DNA of 64,000 nt. Origin: Agroathelia rolfsii. Taxonomy: Eukaryota; Basidiomycota; Agaricomycetes; Amylocorticiales; Amylocorticiaceae. A model generated the notes under the pieces. That model saw nothing but the letters and a program-made list of their open reading frames with translations. It was not told where the DNA came from and made no database searches. The first letter of the stretch is position 1. The number at the start of each line of letters is the position of its first letter. A program made the position numbers and the translations under genes. The stretch spans positions 2,542,001 to 2,606,000 of the forward strand of contig JABRWF010000006.1 of assembly GCA_018343915.1 (NCBI GenBank), written 5' to 3'. Shown here one piece after another: positions 11,103-23,611 of this stretch.

Positions 11103-12639
11103 ACTCGAAATTTGGTCATCTATTTCTATTAGTAATAGTTGCATCTACCTCATTGATATTGTCATTAATATTAACATTGTATTATTATGCTTGATGCTGT
11201 ATTTGCTCACCTTGTGCGCTTTTAGTCATGCGAATTGTTGGCAGTCGACCAGCTCAATGGTGATCTGTGCGGAGAATATCCATTGCATGCAATAAATATC
11301 GAAAAAAAATAAGGATTAATTAACGAAACTTGGATGAGTTTGAACGTTTGAGCTCTTACTGCATGTGCCTACAACTGGCAGTCCAAATATTCGTCAATAC
11401 CGATACTCCACCTGACAGGGCTCCACGTCCACTGCTCATATATCCAGGCGCTAGTGTTCAAGATGGGGTATATGTGCATGGTTTAAAAGACACAAGTAAA
11501 AGGATGTACTACGTAGTAGTACTTTTCCGCCTCTTATCTTCCACGTCATGATATTCGCCCATATATACTACTAGTATGGATTCTTCATGTGCCAGTGTTA
11601 TACGCCAATTCGTGGTTGTATACCTTTTTTAAAAATCGAGAAAACGAGTTAGAAAAATAAGAAAACAGTAAAATAGCGTGTGTATTATGCGATACAGATC
11701 TATCAATAGAAGAGGTAAAGTCTTTATAGCCGTTGTATGCATTGCTAGTCCAACTCGACTTGAGGTCTCAGGCTCAGCCTGGTGATCGTGCTTCGTGACT
11801 CTCTACCACCGTCTCGTCCACCATTACCCTCTTGTTCTCTTGCCTGTTTCCCTTTCACCTCTTTGTAGATATTTTTCCGAGCCTTACTGCTCATCGTTAT
11901 TAATGTCTCTGTCTTCAAAGTTCAGTTGACCGCCGTCGAAGCTTGTTTGTCTGGGCCTTCTATCCTACTTTCTCATACCAGGTCCGAGCCGTCCCTTTAC
12001 GCCCAGTCCTCGCCTTCGAGTCCTTATATAAACCTATTATACTGCTAGTATCGGGGTCTGTTGGTCTCTGCTTCATTCTCATGGCATCAAGCTTGCTTGT
12101 ACGACGTATGCATTGCCTAGCTAACCTCTATACCTTGCCCACGTGGCCTCTGTCTGACTTGGTGATACCTTCTACTAACAACTAGCGAATCTGTGAGCTA
12201 CACATAAATCCTGGATCACCTCCGCCCTTGTCAGGCGACCGAAATAACCTCATTTGACGTGCATCAGCCCTACGTACTGATCGCGATACCCTTTTGAATG
12301 TCAATGAGTAGCCCATATCACTAAAGCCGTCCTGCTCACTGGCAATACATGTAACTCGGAAGCATCGATTCTACCTATTGAGCTCATTTTAACGTATCTC
12401 AATCAATCTCAGACTTCCTTCCCATATTCCCTACTGAAAGGCCTCATGATATATACCTAGATCCATACCGCGGGTGTGGGAATGCCGTTCATCTCTAGCA
12501 CAATGTATCACTTGTCCATTTGGATGCTAGTATTTCAATTATTCGCTTTTACTACCCTACCCAACATATATGGCACACCAACACTTTCTGACCGCCGACA
12601 GTTACACAGCACAATATTGGCCCCATTATCCGTGTTTCC
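11103..12639. other. Long intergenic region, no gene recognised
   Basis: About 1.5 kb between S9 copy C and the third acetyltransferase relic. A pyrimidine-rich stretch (about 11760-12250) contains open frames, but their translations are low-complexity and match nothing I know. No splice-consistent gene model was found. Confidence 0.5.
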
Positions 12640-13200
12640 ATCACCCTTTGTTCGTCGACACACTTTTCGGCGGTGATGGTTCAACCAAGACCTTGAAAGA
12701 TACCACCGTAACGACCCATTAACCTATATGCTATCACGTCCCCCCCCCCCCCCCGAGTACGACACTGTAATTTGAATGCTTCTTGCGTCAGACAACTATA
12801 TTCCCGTGTCATCAGGCTCAAGATGAGCTCTAAACAGAAGGCATCCGAGCTGGGAGCTCATTGAAACACATAATCGACTCTGCAGAACAGACATGTTACT
12901 GGCACATATCGTTACGATTTGTGCTTTCCTACGAAATCCAGTCTGCTACTCCGATGGTGTTGTCATTTGAGGATCAGAATCGAGATCGATGGTGTGAATG
13001 CGATTGACGGTAGACAAGAATCGCCGATGTAACAGTAGTTGCCGGCGCCGCCGTGCAATTCAGGGTCTCTTCTGTTTATGGCGAGGATGGCGGCCTCGAC
13101 CAGCTGGTGGAATGGAAGGGAATGATGGAAGACACAACTATGGAACTATGGAAGCCGTGGGTTTTTGTCTACTATAGATGATGTGTCTTCGAGAAGACTG
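12640..13200 (+). pseudogene. Alcohol acetyltransferase relic, module 4
   Basis: A second decayed copy of the C-terminal half of the acetyltransferase. A TTTGTTCGTCGAC..CCTTGAAAG block matches the intact gene near 917-965, and GAGTACGACACTG matches relic 2 at 7841. A block near 13020-13160 translates to V-V-A-G-A-A-V-Q-F-R-V-S-S-V, like VVGAAVQFNVSSV in the intact gene. Stops and frame changes are frequent, and a 15-base C run (12740-12754) lies exactly where the relic should read CCTCCGAGTACG. It cannot encode an enzyme. Confidence 0.7.
12740..12754. repeat. Poly-C run of 15 bases
   Basis: Uninterrupted C homopolymer inside the acetyltransferase relic. In the related relic the same site has only a few C, so it is an expansion or a sequencing/assembly artefact. 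Confidence 0.9.
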
Positions 13201-13499
13201 GAAGTGGTTCATGTGATATTCATATTGTTGAATATTGGACTGTATAAGTATCATCTAACAATGGTCATGGGGTTGTTCTAAGCTTGCATTATGACCATAG
13301 TGCCGATCGCAATTTGGCATTTATTTGGTCACGTATGGACTTTATAATTCGGCACCGGTTTGATCGTCTGTAAGATTGTTTGTGTGTGCGTCAGGAGTAT
13401 CATTACCTGGCCGCCCAGGCGTCATGTGTGTAATATACTACGAGTTAGCTGAATGACCGATACGTAATAGTGTATAGCAGCGTTATCTGATGGATTGTC

Positions 13500-13667
13500 C
13501 CTTAACTAAATGATTTCAAGTTGGATCCGAATAAGCAGGTTCGAAGATTCAATCAATTTAGATACTTGTACTCATATAAACAGAGACTTCAGATGCTTAC
13601 AGTCGGTCGTGTTGAGACAACTTGAATTGCTATCTCCCTACATTGATACACAACTACGCTGACAGTC
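13500..13667 (+). promoter_or_regulatory. Conserved upstream region with TATA box, copy D
   Basis: The region shares blocks with the upstream flanks of copies A and C. TATAAA at 13575-13580 lies 88 bases before the ATG of copy D. Its conservation between paralogues and fixed distance suggest a core promoter. Bases 13201-13499 are the 3' flank of the relic and resemble 1506-1740; no gene is seen there. Confidence 0.5.
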
Positions 13668-16148
13668 ATGTCCCTCAAGAAAGCCCCCTACGGCACCTGG
13701 ATCTCTCCAATCACATCTGATGCTATCGCGCAGAAAGTATGGATCTTACAGCCCTTTCTATTGTTTCCTCGATGAATGCATAGTACGAACGCAGTTCTAA
13801 TTGACTCGGGAAATAATTACAGTCGATAAGCATCAGCGATATCATCGTTGATCCAGTCACGAAGAAAATTTATCATATTGAAGCTACAGAAAGCGGTACA
13901 TATAAGCTTGTAAACACCAAAAATAATGAGGACATTGTTGCCGGGGATGGGTGGGATGTCAGGTCTGGCGTACAAGAGTATGGCGGTGGTGAATAAAATC
14001 TGTGCTCGTAAACATGCATTTGGCAAGCTAATTAGAGGCTCTTTTACCCCCTCCACACGTACAGGTGCTGCCATAGCAAAAGATGGCAAATTCTACTTTT
14101 CAAACTACCCTGGTCCCGCCTATTCCGTGATTGAGGGAAAAATAGAGAGAATCACGCCTGGTTAGTGCCTTGTCATATATCATTCTTACATAACTTGAAG
14201 TCCTTACAAACCTTGTATCCTGATGATGGCAATAGAAAACAAGCCTTACCGCTACTCTGCGTTTGCAATCCATCCCACTCATTGCAATCTGATTGTGGCT
14301 ATCATGGAAGATCATACGATCGACAAGCCTGCTGATGTCGTAAACACGCTTGTCGTGATCGATACGAATGCCAAGGATGACGAGTCGCGACTCACCACGC
14401 TATTAAAGGGTGCGGACTTCTACATGAACCCGAGCTTCTCGCCAGATGGCAAACACCTGGCCTGGCATCAATGGTATGTACATGTATATCCAATCTTCTC
14501 ACTCCGTCGTAGAAGTACCCTCCTCATGACTTGTTCCCCATAATAGGGACCATCCTGATATGCCCTGGGAGGGCGGCTTGTTTTGTATTCAAGAGATTAC
14601 AATCAATGCACAAGGAAAGATTCAATTAGGGTCGAAAAAGTCCTGTGTCGGCAGCCCCGGACAGGTTAGCGCGCAATCTGGAGGCTGGGTAGACGCCAAC
14701 ACAACATCTTTCAACAATGACGAATCCGGATTCTGGAACCCCTGGGCTTGGGACTCAAAGACGGACACGTTCAGGCCGGTTCTTGGTCAACCGGTGAAGG
14801 AGGATTTTGACAAGCCTGCATGGACCATCGATGACGCCTCCTGGTGCGTCCTGAATGCCAAAGAGCATACAACGATATCCTACTCCTACCGCGGCGGACG
14901 CACTGTGCTGTATGTTGTGAACATCAAGTTGGGCAAGTTGACAGAAATCAAATCGTCTCCTTACGTCGACATCGACTATCTACGTCGCGTCGACGATACC
15001 CATTTCGTCTTTCTAGGTAGTCTGTCAGACGCGCCTTCTCACATCGCTCTCGGCAAAGTGTCCTCTACATCTAATGGTTATGCGGTCACATTCGAAGTGC
15101 TCAAGTCTACGATGGATGACAATCTGTACCCCAAGACAATAAGATCAGAACCCGAATCCAAGACACTTACCATCGACGGGCAGTCACTCTATGTGGTGCT
15201 CTATCATCCCAAGAATCCGGACTATGAAGGCTCGAGCATTGAGGGTGAGCTTCCGCCGTGTGTTGTGGGTGTCCACGGCGGTCCGACGTCGATGACGGAT
15301 CAGGGATTGAGTTGGGAGAAGCAGTATTATACGAGCCGTGGCTTTGCCTGGTGCGCTTGTTTCATCCAACAATCCATTGTCACTAATGGAGAGGTGATAT
15401 TTGATACTCCGATAGGCTGGATGTAAACTATCGCGGATCTTCTGGCTTTGGTCGTGAATACATCCAACGCCTGGCAGGAAAATGGGGAATCGTGGATGTG
15501 GCAGACTGCATCAGCGCTGTGCAACATCTCTCCTCAGATATCGACATCAAGCGCTCTGCTATCCGTGGAGGATCCTCGGGAGGCTATACCGCGTTGGCAG
15601 CTATTGCTAATGCGCCCGACCCAGGTCAAAAGCTGTTCGCCGCTGCGGCGTCGTATTACGGCATTTCCAATCTTGTGTTGTTAGCCAAGGATAGTGAGTA
15701 TATGTGCAATCATCTTTCTATAAGAGGTGGATTATAAACCCATTTTTCTTTTTCTTTTTTAGCGCACAAATTTGAGAGTCATTATATGGAAAAGCTTTTA
15801 GGTGGGACGTACGAGCAAATACCCAAGGTTTATGAGGAAAGATCTCCTGTCAACAATGCGAACAGGATTGTATCGCCACTCTTGGTAAGCAAAAAGCAGT
15901 GAACACAATCTCGTCAAAGCTGACAACTTTCTCTACTGGGGTAGCTCCTGCAAGGAACTGCAGACAAGGTTGTACCTCCAGAACAGGCCGTTAAGATCAC
16001 GGATGACATCCAGCGCAATCGTGGAGACTGTCAGCTTAAATTTTATGAGGGAGAGGGCCATCATTTCCGTCAGGCAAATAATCAGATGGATGCGTTGGAT
16101 AGGGAATTGTATTGGTATAAGCTATACTTCAAGCTTCGAAAGCCCTAA
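13668..16148 (+). CDS. S9 family serine peptidase, copy D
   Basis: Third intact tandem copy, 658 residues, same fold and likely activity class as copies B and C. Exons: 13668-13736, 13823-13988, 14065-14160, 14236-14473, 14547-15350, 15416-15693, 15763-15884 and 15945-16148. The first four exons have the same lengths as in copy C (69, 166, 96, 238). Motifs: HGG at 433-435, GGSSGG with Ser511, TADKVVPP with Asp598, and His630 in GEGHHF, where the usual Gly after His is a second His. The C-terminus ends in KLRKP, longer than in B and C. Intron 6 ends with a normal pyrimidine tract, unlike B and C. It is very close to copy C, indicating a fairly recent duplication. Confidence 0.88.
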
Positions 16149-16560
16149 CTCCGACTATTTTCAAGGAGCAATTATATTCACCTTTCAGCTCTTGAAGTTT
16201 ATGTACTATTACTATGCTCTCAATTCCGAAACTACTGCTCTATGTGTCGTTAGTTTTGTATACATTGTTGAAATCAAAGGCTATGATGTTGATCTGCATT
16301 CAGAAAACCCAGTATTATATGTAAGTTAGCACCTCTTATAGGATAGATGAGTATCAGGGCTGCAATAGGATGCACTATCAATGCACGAGTGCAAACCCTT
16401 ATTTCGCCTAATTTTTGTTGCCACAGCGACATCATCGGCCCCAGAGCCCGTGTGAAACGGATTAATCACGCTCGGTTCTATGCACTTCGGTCGATGACTG
16501 GAGTTGGACCATGGAGCATAGAGTCTGAAGCTTTGAAGAGCTTGAAGAGTGACTACCATC
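16149..16560. other. Intergenic between peptidase D and first transporter
   Basis: AT-rich 3' flank of copy D, then the upstream region of the MFS gene. No gene or clear promoter element is identified beyond the ATG context GACTACCATCATG, which is shared in part with the second MFS gene. Confidence 0.5.
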
Positions 16561-18301
16561 ATGTCGGCGCCGTTCAGAGCTTCTTCAACTGTGCTGGACT
16601 ATGCGAGGCCATCTGCATTCAGACGGCTCATGACAGCGTCTACGAGCAGTTCACGCAGCCCATCGAACGTGGATGTCCAGGACTCAGACGCAACCGGTCA
16701 AAGTGAAGTCGACCCTGACTTCAAGCTTCCCAAGCTCTCTTCTCTCGTCACAGTTCTGTTTTCAAACGTCTTGTACCAGGTGAGTCTGCTGTCTTATTAT
16801 TTGTTCATCTAGAGTATTAATGTAGCCATCCAAAAATTTCTAGTTAACCTTCTTCATCATTGTGTCCTCGTCTGATCTGTTCGTCTCGTCTCGTCTCTCT
16901 CAATCCCAAACTGATATGTATAAGAAAAGCTGGTTAAACGAAATCATCTTCCCCACAACAGCTATGCAAAGTACTTGGGAGGCACATCGACCTTTTCCGG
17001 TCTTGTCATTGGTATCCCAACTGCCATTTCTGCACTGGCCCTAACACCATTTGTTAAATTGGATAAGGGTATGTTTTTACTACCTCAAAGCCCTTCTGCT
17101 ATATGCTGATTATTGGTGCATACTTTTTAACTACCAGGTCAGTACAGAGGACCCATGTTTGTTGGCATCATCGCCGCAATACTAGGAAATATGTTCTACG
17201 CTCTGGCTTATCGTGTGAACAACCTTTACCTTATCTTGCTTGGCCGTATGGTTTGTGGTATTGCATTCACCAATTTCATGTACAACAAGCGATACTGCAG
17301 CGATCCGCGCATCGTGGGTGTCAGACGTCGTACACAACTGGCCAGCTGGTTAGTCATTGGCCAAGGAATTGGTTTCAGTGCCGGCCCTTTTCTGGGCGGT
17401 TTGCTCTACAAAATCGGTTTCCCCAACGACGTCTTCAACGGATATACCAGTCCTGGGTGGCTCATGGTCGTTCTTTGGATCATTTTCCTGGCCATTTCAG
17501 TCTTTACTCTTGAAGACGTCCCTCCTCCGGCCCCAGCAGTCCAGAGAGGAGGCTCAATTGAACTCCGTCCGGTAGATCAACCACCAACGGCGCCTCTCCA
17601 GAGCCCCCTTCCTAGTCCTGCTATACCGAATCCCATTTTCCGCATGACGCCTGGCCAGTGGGGTGTTATCGCCTGCATGTGCTGGCACGCATTCACGTGT
17701 TTCTTCATCCTCGGTGGCTGGGAAGCCAACATCCCTGTCTTCACTGGTGCTACTGCACCATTCCACTACTCACCGTTCGCTGCCGGAAACTTTATTGCGC
17801 TGGGAGGTGTGGCATCCTTCCCATTTCTCTTTCTTAACGTGTTCTTTGCACGCAGGATGCAAGATCGGCACATCCTCGCTGCAGGCTCTGCGCTTGGGCT
17901 TTCTGGACTTCTGATCACACTTGCAACACTCAAGACGGACACAGTCAGCTTTGGTAGCTTGTTCATCGGCTGGTTCCTCATCGCAGTCGGGTTCAACCTC
18001 GCCAGCACAGTCACCATGAGTCTTCTATCGAAACAACTTCCAGGTAATTGGAATCTGCGTAACTCAATAGTATGTACAATTTCCTCCCTAATTTGTATGA
18101 CTACGAGTGCGATGATGTACCTTGTTTTGCCAGATGATCCAATGTAGTAACTATACCGGTCGTGTGCTTGGGGCTGTTTGGGGCGGTTCGGGTGTTCGGG
18201 TGGGGATGATGAATTATGTAGGCGTTCAGATTGCAGTCGTTGGTATAGGTGCTTTGATGTACCTCACACTGTGGAGGCAACTAAAGACGAAGACGGGATA
18301 A
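16561..18301 (+). CDS. MFS transporter, tandem copy 1
   Basis: Predicted 12-helix major facilitator superfamily protein of 486 residues, acting in a membrane as a proton-coupled carrier; substrate unknown. Exons: 16561-16779, 16844-16878 (only 35 nt), 16962-17068, 17138-18069 and 18134-18301. The N-terminal 60 residues are hydrophilic and Ser-rich. Helices then follow, including YAKYLGGTSTFSGLVIGIP, LGRMVCGIAFTNF with the nearby NKRYCSDPRIVGVRRRTQ loop, and GQGIGFSAGPFLGGLLYKIGF, all hallmark-like MFS segments. A central Pro/Thr-rich loop (residues about 260-300) separates the halves. The micro-exon is defined by comparison with copy 2 and has a GTTCGT donor. The neighbouring peptidases and acetyltransferase suggest export or uptake of a related product, but this is inference. 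Confidence 0.85.
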
Positions 18302-19302
18302 GCCGGGAGTCTTAGGCAGTTCCAACGCGGATATTAGGTCATTGATTCTTCCTTATGATATTTACTGTACATATTATTATGCTATTTCGCTTAGATTTTG
18401 GGTCATCTAAGGTAACTATAGTACTCAAGATTGCTTTCAATATATATGTTTCAGTTGTGTACTCGGCATGAAGCAGATGAAATTGGAACCCATTACTGTA
18501 GCAGTAAGATAGTTTGTCGGCCGAAATAATCGACTTAGATGGATTATCGGCCGTGGTTGGTGTGGTCTTGTTTGTAATCACCCCGTCACCGCCTCTTACC
18601 TTGTTTCTATCCGAGACCCGTCTAGATACCACTAGGCTCTGTATTCGCGCCACTATCACTATGTCGTGAAAATGCGATCCAAGGTTTTTTTTCTTCATCG
18701 CCACCGGAATGAAAGAGGAAAAAAATGGATAGAATACAACTGGCAGATCCGAGGTGAACCTTCTGGGTAGACCGGTCCGTCGTTGCTATCATCGTGCACG
18801 TCATGATTCTGAGATAGACTTGAAGTATCTAAATACCACTTTTCAGGCTCCTGGTTATAGAGCTTATCATCCATCCTATCATACTAGGCGCACCACGACA
18901 TTTGCGGATGTGGCTGGCTAAGTGATTACTGGATCCAATATAAACTCTGGAATCAACAGCTGGAATACACTAATACTCAAATAAAACAATACTTGTTAGA
19001 TAGGACTTTATTGCGTTACGTAAGTACATGAATGTCAAGTGCCTTGGATGATTTCTAGCCTGAGGCGGTGCATAATTTTTTCCCCTGGCGATCCACTCAC
19101 AATTCAATGTAAAGTTTCTGTCACGATCATCATACCAAATTTCACAGCACTATTGTCCTACCGGCAGTGTTCCGTCCAAATCCTTAAAGTATACATGATG
19201 ACACACTATTATATACATATATCTTGGTGAACGCATCACCATGACTCATCATGTTATATACTCCGGCTAGAGATGCAAAGCTGAGTAGTGGCCACCACTA
19301 CC
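18302..19302. other. Intergenic between the two MFS genes
   Basis: One kb without a recognisable gene. Open frames are short, AT-rich and unlike known proteins. It should hold the terminator of transporter copy 1 and the promoter of copy 2. Confidence 0.5.
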
Positions 19303-21027
19303 ATGTCACCGACGTTTAGAACCTCCTCAACTGTGTTGGAGTATGCGGAGTCATCCAAGATCGGACGCCTTGCATCCGCATTTAGTTCACGCACGCCCGT
19401 TAGCGACGTGAATATCCAGAATGTGTTTGATCAGAGCGAACCTAGCGATATCGACCCAGACTTCAGGCTTCCGAAACGATCCTCTCTTGTTACAGTTCTG
19501 TTTGCAAATGTGCTCTATCAGGTGAGTTGATCATTTACGATTTATTGTGCTTCTGAACTTATAGATATGCATAAACGCTATAATTGTTAGACAACCTTCT
19601 TCATAATTGTATCTTCGTCAGATCTGTTCGTCTCTTCTTTCCGCACTTACGAACGTAAGCGTTAGCTAATTTCCTTATGATAGCTATGCAAAGCACTTGG
19701 GGGGCACATCAACCTTCTCGGGTCTTGTAATTGGTATACCTACCGCTATCTCTAGTTTGGTATTGATACCATTAATTAAACTTGATAGAGGTAGGTGTTT
19801 CTGACTTTTTCGAAAGGCTTACATAGCATCACGCTTATTTTCAATGCTTTTCAATACCATATCAGGACAATATCGAATACCCATGACTGCAGGCATAATT
19901 TCCGCAATACTAGGAAATTCGTTCTACGCCCTTGCCTATCGTGCAAACAATCTTTACCTTATCTTGGTCGGTCGCATGGTGAATGGTGTTGGATTCGCGA
20001 ACTTCATGTACAACAAGCGGTACTGTAGTGACCCACGCCTTGTTGGCGTTAGGCGCCGTACCCAAATCGCCGGTTGGTTAGTTGTCGGTCAAGGAATAGG
20101 CTTCAGTGCTGGTCCCTTCTTTGGCGGCTTGCTTTACAAAGTTGGCTTCTCGAACAACGTATTCAATGGATATTCTAGTCTCGGATGGGTCATGGCTTTC
20201 ATCTGGGTTGTGTTTCTCATAATTTCCATCTTTTCTTTCGAAGACGTTCCCCGGCCCGCCCCTATGGCTTCGAGGCAAGTGTCGGTCGAGCTGCGTTCCG
20301 TTGAGGAACCAACAACAGCACCTCTTCGGAGCCCCTTGCCTAGTATTGACTTGCCTGAACCCATCTTCCGCATGACACCTGGTCAGTGCGGCGTTATCGC
20401 ATGTATGTGCTGGCAAGCATTTACATGTTTCTTCATCCTTGGCGCCTGGGAAGCCAACATCCCCGTCTTTACCGGTGCTACCGCACCATTCCATTACTCG
20501 CCTTTCGCCGCGGGAAACTTTATTGCGCTAGGAGGTGTTGCATCCTTCCCTATCCTTTTCCTCAACGTGATATTTGCCAGTAGGACACAGGATCGGCACA
20601 TTCTCGCTACGGGAACCGGGCTCGGCCTGGCAGGCCTTTTGATTGCAATAGCGACGCTCAAGGCTGGCATGGTTAACTTTGCAAGCTTCTTCATCTGTTG
20701 GTTCCTTGTCGCTCTTGGATTTAACCTCGCCAGCACAGTCACTATGAGCCTACTATCAAAGCAACTACCTGGGAATTGGAATCTGCGGAACTCAATGGTA
20801 AGAAACAGTCTTTCTTAAGGTCATAAATATTTTTTTGGTCTTACATATTGTTTTTGTAGATGATTCAATATAGCAATAATGCTGGTCGTGTGCTTGGTGC
20901 CGTCTGGGGCAGTTCAGGCGTTAAAGTGGGTATGATGAATTATATTGGCATTCAGATCGCCGTTGTCGGTATTGGTGCCCTCATGTACCTCACATTGTGG
21001 AGGCAGCTGAAAACAAAGACAGGGTAG
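19303..21027 (+). CDS. MFS transporter, tandem copy 2
   Basis: Paralogue of the gene at 16561-18301 with the same length (486 residues) and the same exon sizes (219, 35, 107, 932 and 168 nt). Exons: 19303-19521, 19591-19625, 19684-19790, 19866-20797 and 20860-21027. ATG at 19303 is chosen because it aligns with copy 1; GTG at 19288 is in frame but not a credible start. Key segments are conserved: YAKHLGGTSTFSGLVIGIP, NKRYCSDPRLVGVRRRTQ, GQGIGFSAGPFFGGLLYKVGF, and the C-terminal MMNYIGIQIAVVGIGALMYL helix. It reads intact, so both transporters are probably used. It ends only about 90 bases from the stop of the opposing 7TM gene. Confidence 0.87.
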
Positions 21028-21118
21028 AGGAGAACTAACAGGAGCATAAATTCGGAGGTTGTATTGTTTGTTAATTGTGGACAGAGTTATTCGATGAAAT
21101 TCAAGGCCTTTCTTTTCA

Positions 21119-22548
21119 CTACACAGTAGCATATGCCAGCCCTTGCCCATTTTCTTCTCTATTTAGAACGTTTAATCTGAAACTCATGCGATAAAGGCTT
21201 CTTGAATGGTCAATATCTATATTACTGCTCAGGCTTGATCGGTTTGGATTTCTAGAATACTGATATATCCTAGAAAGCATGCCATTACTGTTCGGTGATC
21301 GATCAACTCCACTCCAAGCAACACGAATATTGAGGAGAGTGAATGTTATCGCCTGTATGAGATTTATACTGAGTAAATCCAGGAGAAAGATAAGGTGGTG
21401 GCGGGGGACTTACAATAACTTGAGTTATCTAGAAGTTGGAAACGAGTTACGTTTTTCCATGAGTCCTAAAGTAAGAACAGAAAAGTACTTACCACTCCAA
21501 CCAGTATGAATTCACCTTGTGATTTTGCAATGACCAAACAAATCTGGAAAACGAGACATCCAGTGTATACAGCTCCTGATTCGATAGTAAAGACGGCTAG
21601 AGACATCAACCCGTTCCTGATTTGCCGCTGTTCACTATTGCAGTGTGATACACAATTCGAATGGGAACTTATCCACCACAATCGTCCAGCAATAAGACCT
21701 ATTTAGGGTATTATCAGGAATGCTTTGATTACAGCCCGAGATTTGCCTCGCTTACATGTACCATTTATATTAGTAAACAATGTCATTATGAAAAACCACA
21801 GACCGAGAACGGAGATAAGTTTCGGGCTATTCCCCCGTGGTGAGACATGGTGGAATAAGACCGCAGCCCCAACACCTGGAAACCGCAAGTTGGGTCTTGT
21901 GTCCAATTTACATGATTAAACCAGTTTAACCTACCTATATTAGCCAAGAAATTGATAAGCAGTGTAACAAATATCTTGGAGTTACCATCCCAGGTAACAT
22001 AAACACGGAAGAGCTAGATAGTCCGATTTAGATACAGTTCAAACATTAGGTGGAGGGTGATAATTCACGTACAATCAGAGCATCCCCAATGTACGTCTGC
22101 AAACCAAAAGCTATCATCATCACGACATATAAAGCGTCGTTGTTCTCGACAACCCCTGCTAAAGCATATTCGACATTGATAGGCGCATTATATGTGCCCC
22201 ATCCTAGGGCACTACCAGTAGCTATCACGGCGGCTGTAACATGCTATGAAAAGTGGCAGGTTACCTGCTTGCGTAAACCCCTCGAGACTAGCTTGAGACA
22301 CTACCATTGTTGAAAATAGGAGCATCATAATGGATATAACGGTATAAATAACCTTGACTTTTTTGTTTTCATGTTTCTGAAGGACATAAATTGATATAGC
22401 AAATATTATCAAGAAAGCACCTGTTCAATGAAATTCAAGCTGTTATTTAAACTCGTTCTTAAAAGTGACTGGTAGCTGTACCGTACAACAGTAGGTCAAG
22501 GGGTAGGGTAAGCAAAACAGCAGTACCGAGACTGAGTGGACCAGCCAT
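21119..22548 (-). CDS. Seven-helix fungal membrane protein, copy 1
   Basis: A multi-exon gene read by comparison with its neighbour at 23612-24985. It starts M-A-G-P-L-S-L-G at 22548. Hydrophobic segments then follow: AFLIIFAISIYVLQKHENKK, IYTVISIMMLLFSTM, a GSALGWG loop, VVMMIAFGLQTYIGDALI, LFRVYVTWDG, IFVTLLINFLANIGVGAA, LGLWFFIMTLFTNIN, and SLAVFTIESGAVYTGCLVFQICLV. The C-terminal tail is hydrophilic (LLNIRVAWSGVDRSPNS) and ends at TAG 21119-21121. The QTYIGDALI..YRxYVVW pattern is typical of a large family of uncharacterised 7TM proteins in Agaricomycetes. Function is unknown; a receptor-like role is often guessed from topology only. Exact exon ends are approximate. Confidence 0.7.
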
Positions 22549-23611
22549 TTGTCTTAGAGATTCCACCATTCATAAAGAAGTGGGACTACTTATGCTCGAC
22601 CCAATAGTCTTCACGGAAATGGGATCATAATCACTATGGAAAGAGTTGTCATGGCGGCTACACTTGATACTGATAATATGATATGTTTTGAAAATGATGG
22701 AAGGGCATCACTTCAAAGTAGGTAACCCACATCGTAATCTTGTTCTGATCAGTATTCAGATCAAACCGTAGATAGATAAACACGAACAATAATTTGTATT
22801 CATTAGTAAAGATATCAGTATTTATAATTTACACTAAGTACATACGACGCTGCTATGTCTTATGTGGGTTCCCCAGCAAAGTCTGAGCAATCACCACAAA
22901 TACTAGGTCTGCCTATAGAGACCGGCCAAAATCTGTGTATTGCTTGGCCGGTCATGACACAATATTACAAGGGAAACATACAAAGGTGTTAGAATGGGCA
23001 ATCTACGCCTCGATGGGAGTGACGAAGTCACAGTCACGCGGAGCGTGACTATAGTACATGTAGCTACGGATTTTTGTAGCAGCTACTTCATTCTTTTGTC
23101 CGCGTACCGCGTCCAAGTACAAAGACAAGCGTAATATTATCTTGCTTTTATCTTGTTACTGGTTGGCTCGCTTTTCTCACAAAAGGTGGTGCCTATAATT
23201 TTCAAGTTAGGCCCGCTCTGTCACTTTTCCACTGCAGGAGTTCAAATTCATCATATGATATTACGGCGGGTTGGGCGTGCTCTAAATTTAAGTATGCTAT
23301 GATGGAGCAACAGGGCCGTATGATCACAAAATCATTCAACATGGAGAGTGTGACGAACGGTGATGGATCAGCGATGGATTGCTTGCTTGGTGACACTAGT
23401 ACTGGTATAAAGTCCGAACAATGTGTCCAGGTGTAATTAGCCGAAAAAAAACAAAATAGGGCTCACTAGCAGGTCATGGTGCCGGGTGACCTAGCGACGG
23501 GATTTATTATTCGCGAGAGATTTAACTTGGGTCATCAAGTCAATATTGATTGTAAGTAATGTAATTTGCTGATAAATTATCCATAATAACTACTCAATGT
23601 AAATCAACAGA
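22549..23611. other. Intergenic between the two 7TM genes
   Basis: AT-rich, no gene recognised. A perfect 8-bp stem (AGTCACGC GGA GCGTGACT) lies near 23029-23050. The segment upstream of 22548 should hold the promoter of 7TM copy 1. Confidence 0.5.

Noticed and set aside
11760..12680. Possible genes in the pyrimidine-rich region after peptidase C
   Set aside because: Translations are low-complexity, no splice-consistent model or family similarity was found, and the end overlaps the acetyltransferase relic.
22046..22412. Separate small genes on the minus strand near 22 kb
   Set aside because: They are exons of one 7TM gene, shown by alignment with the paralogue at 23612-24985.
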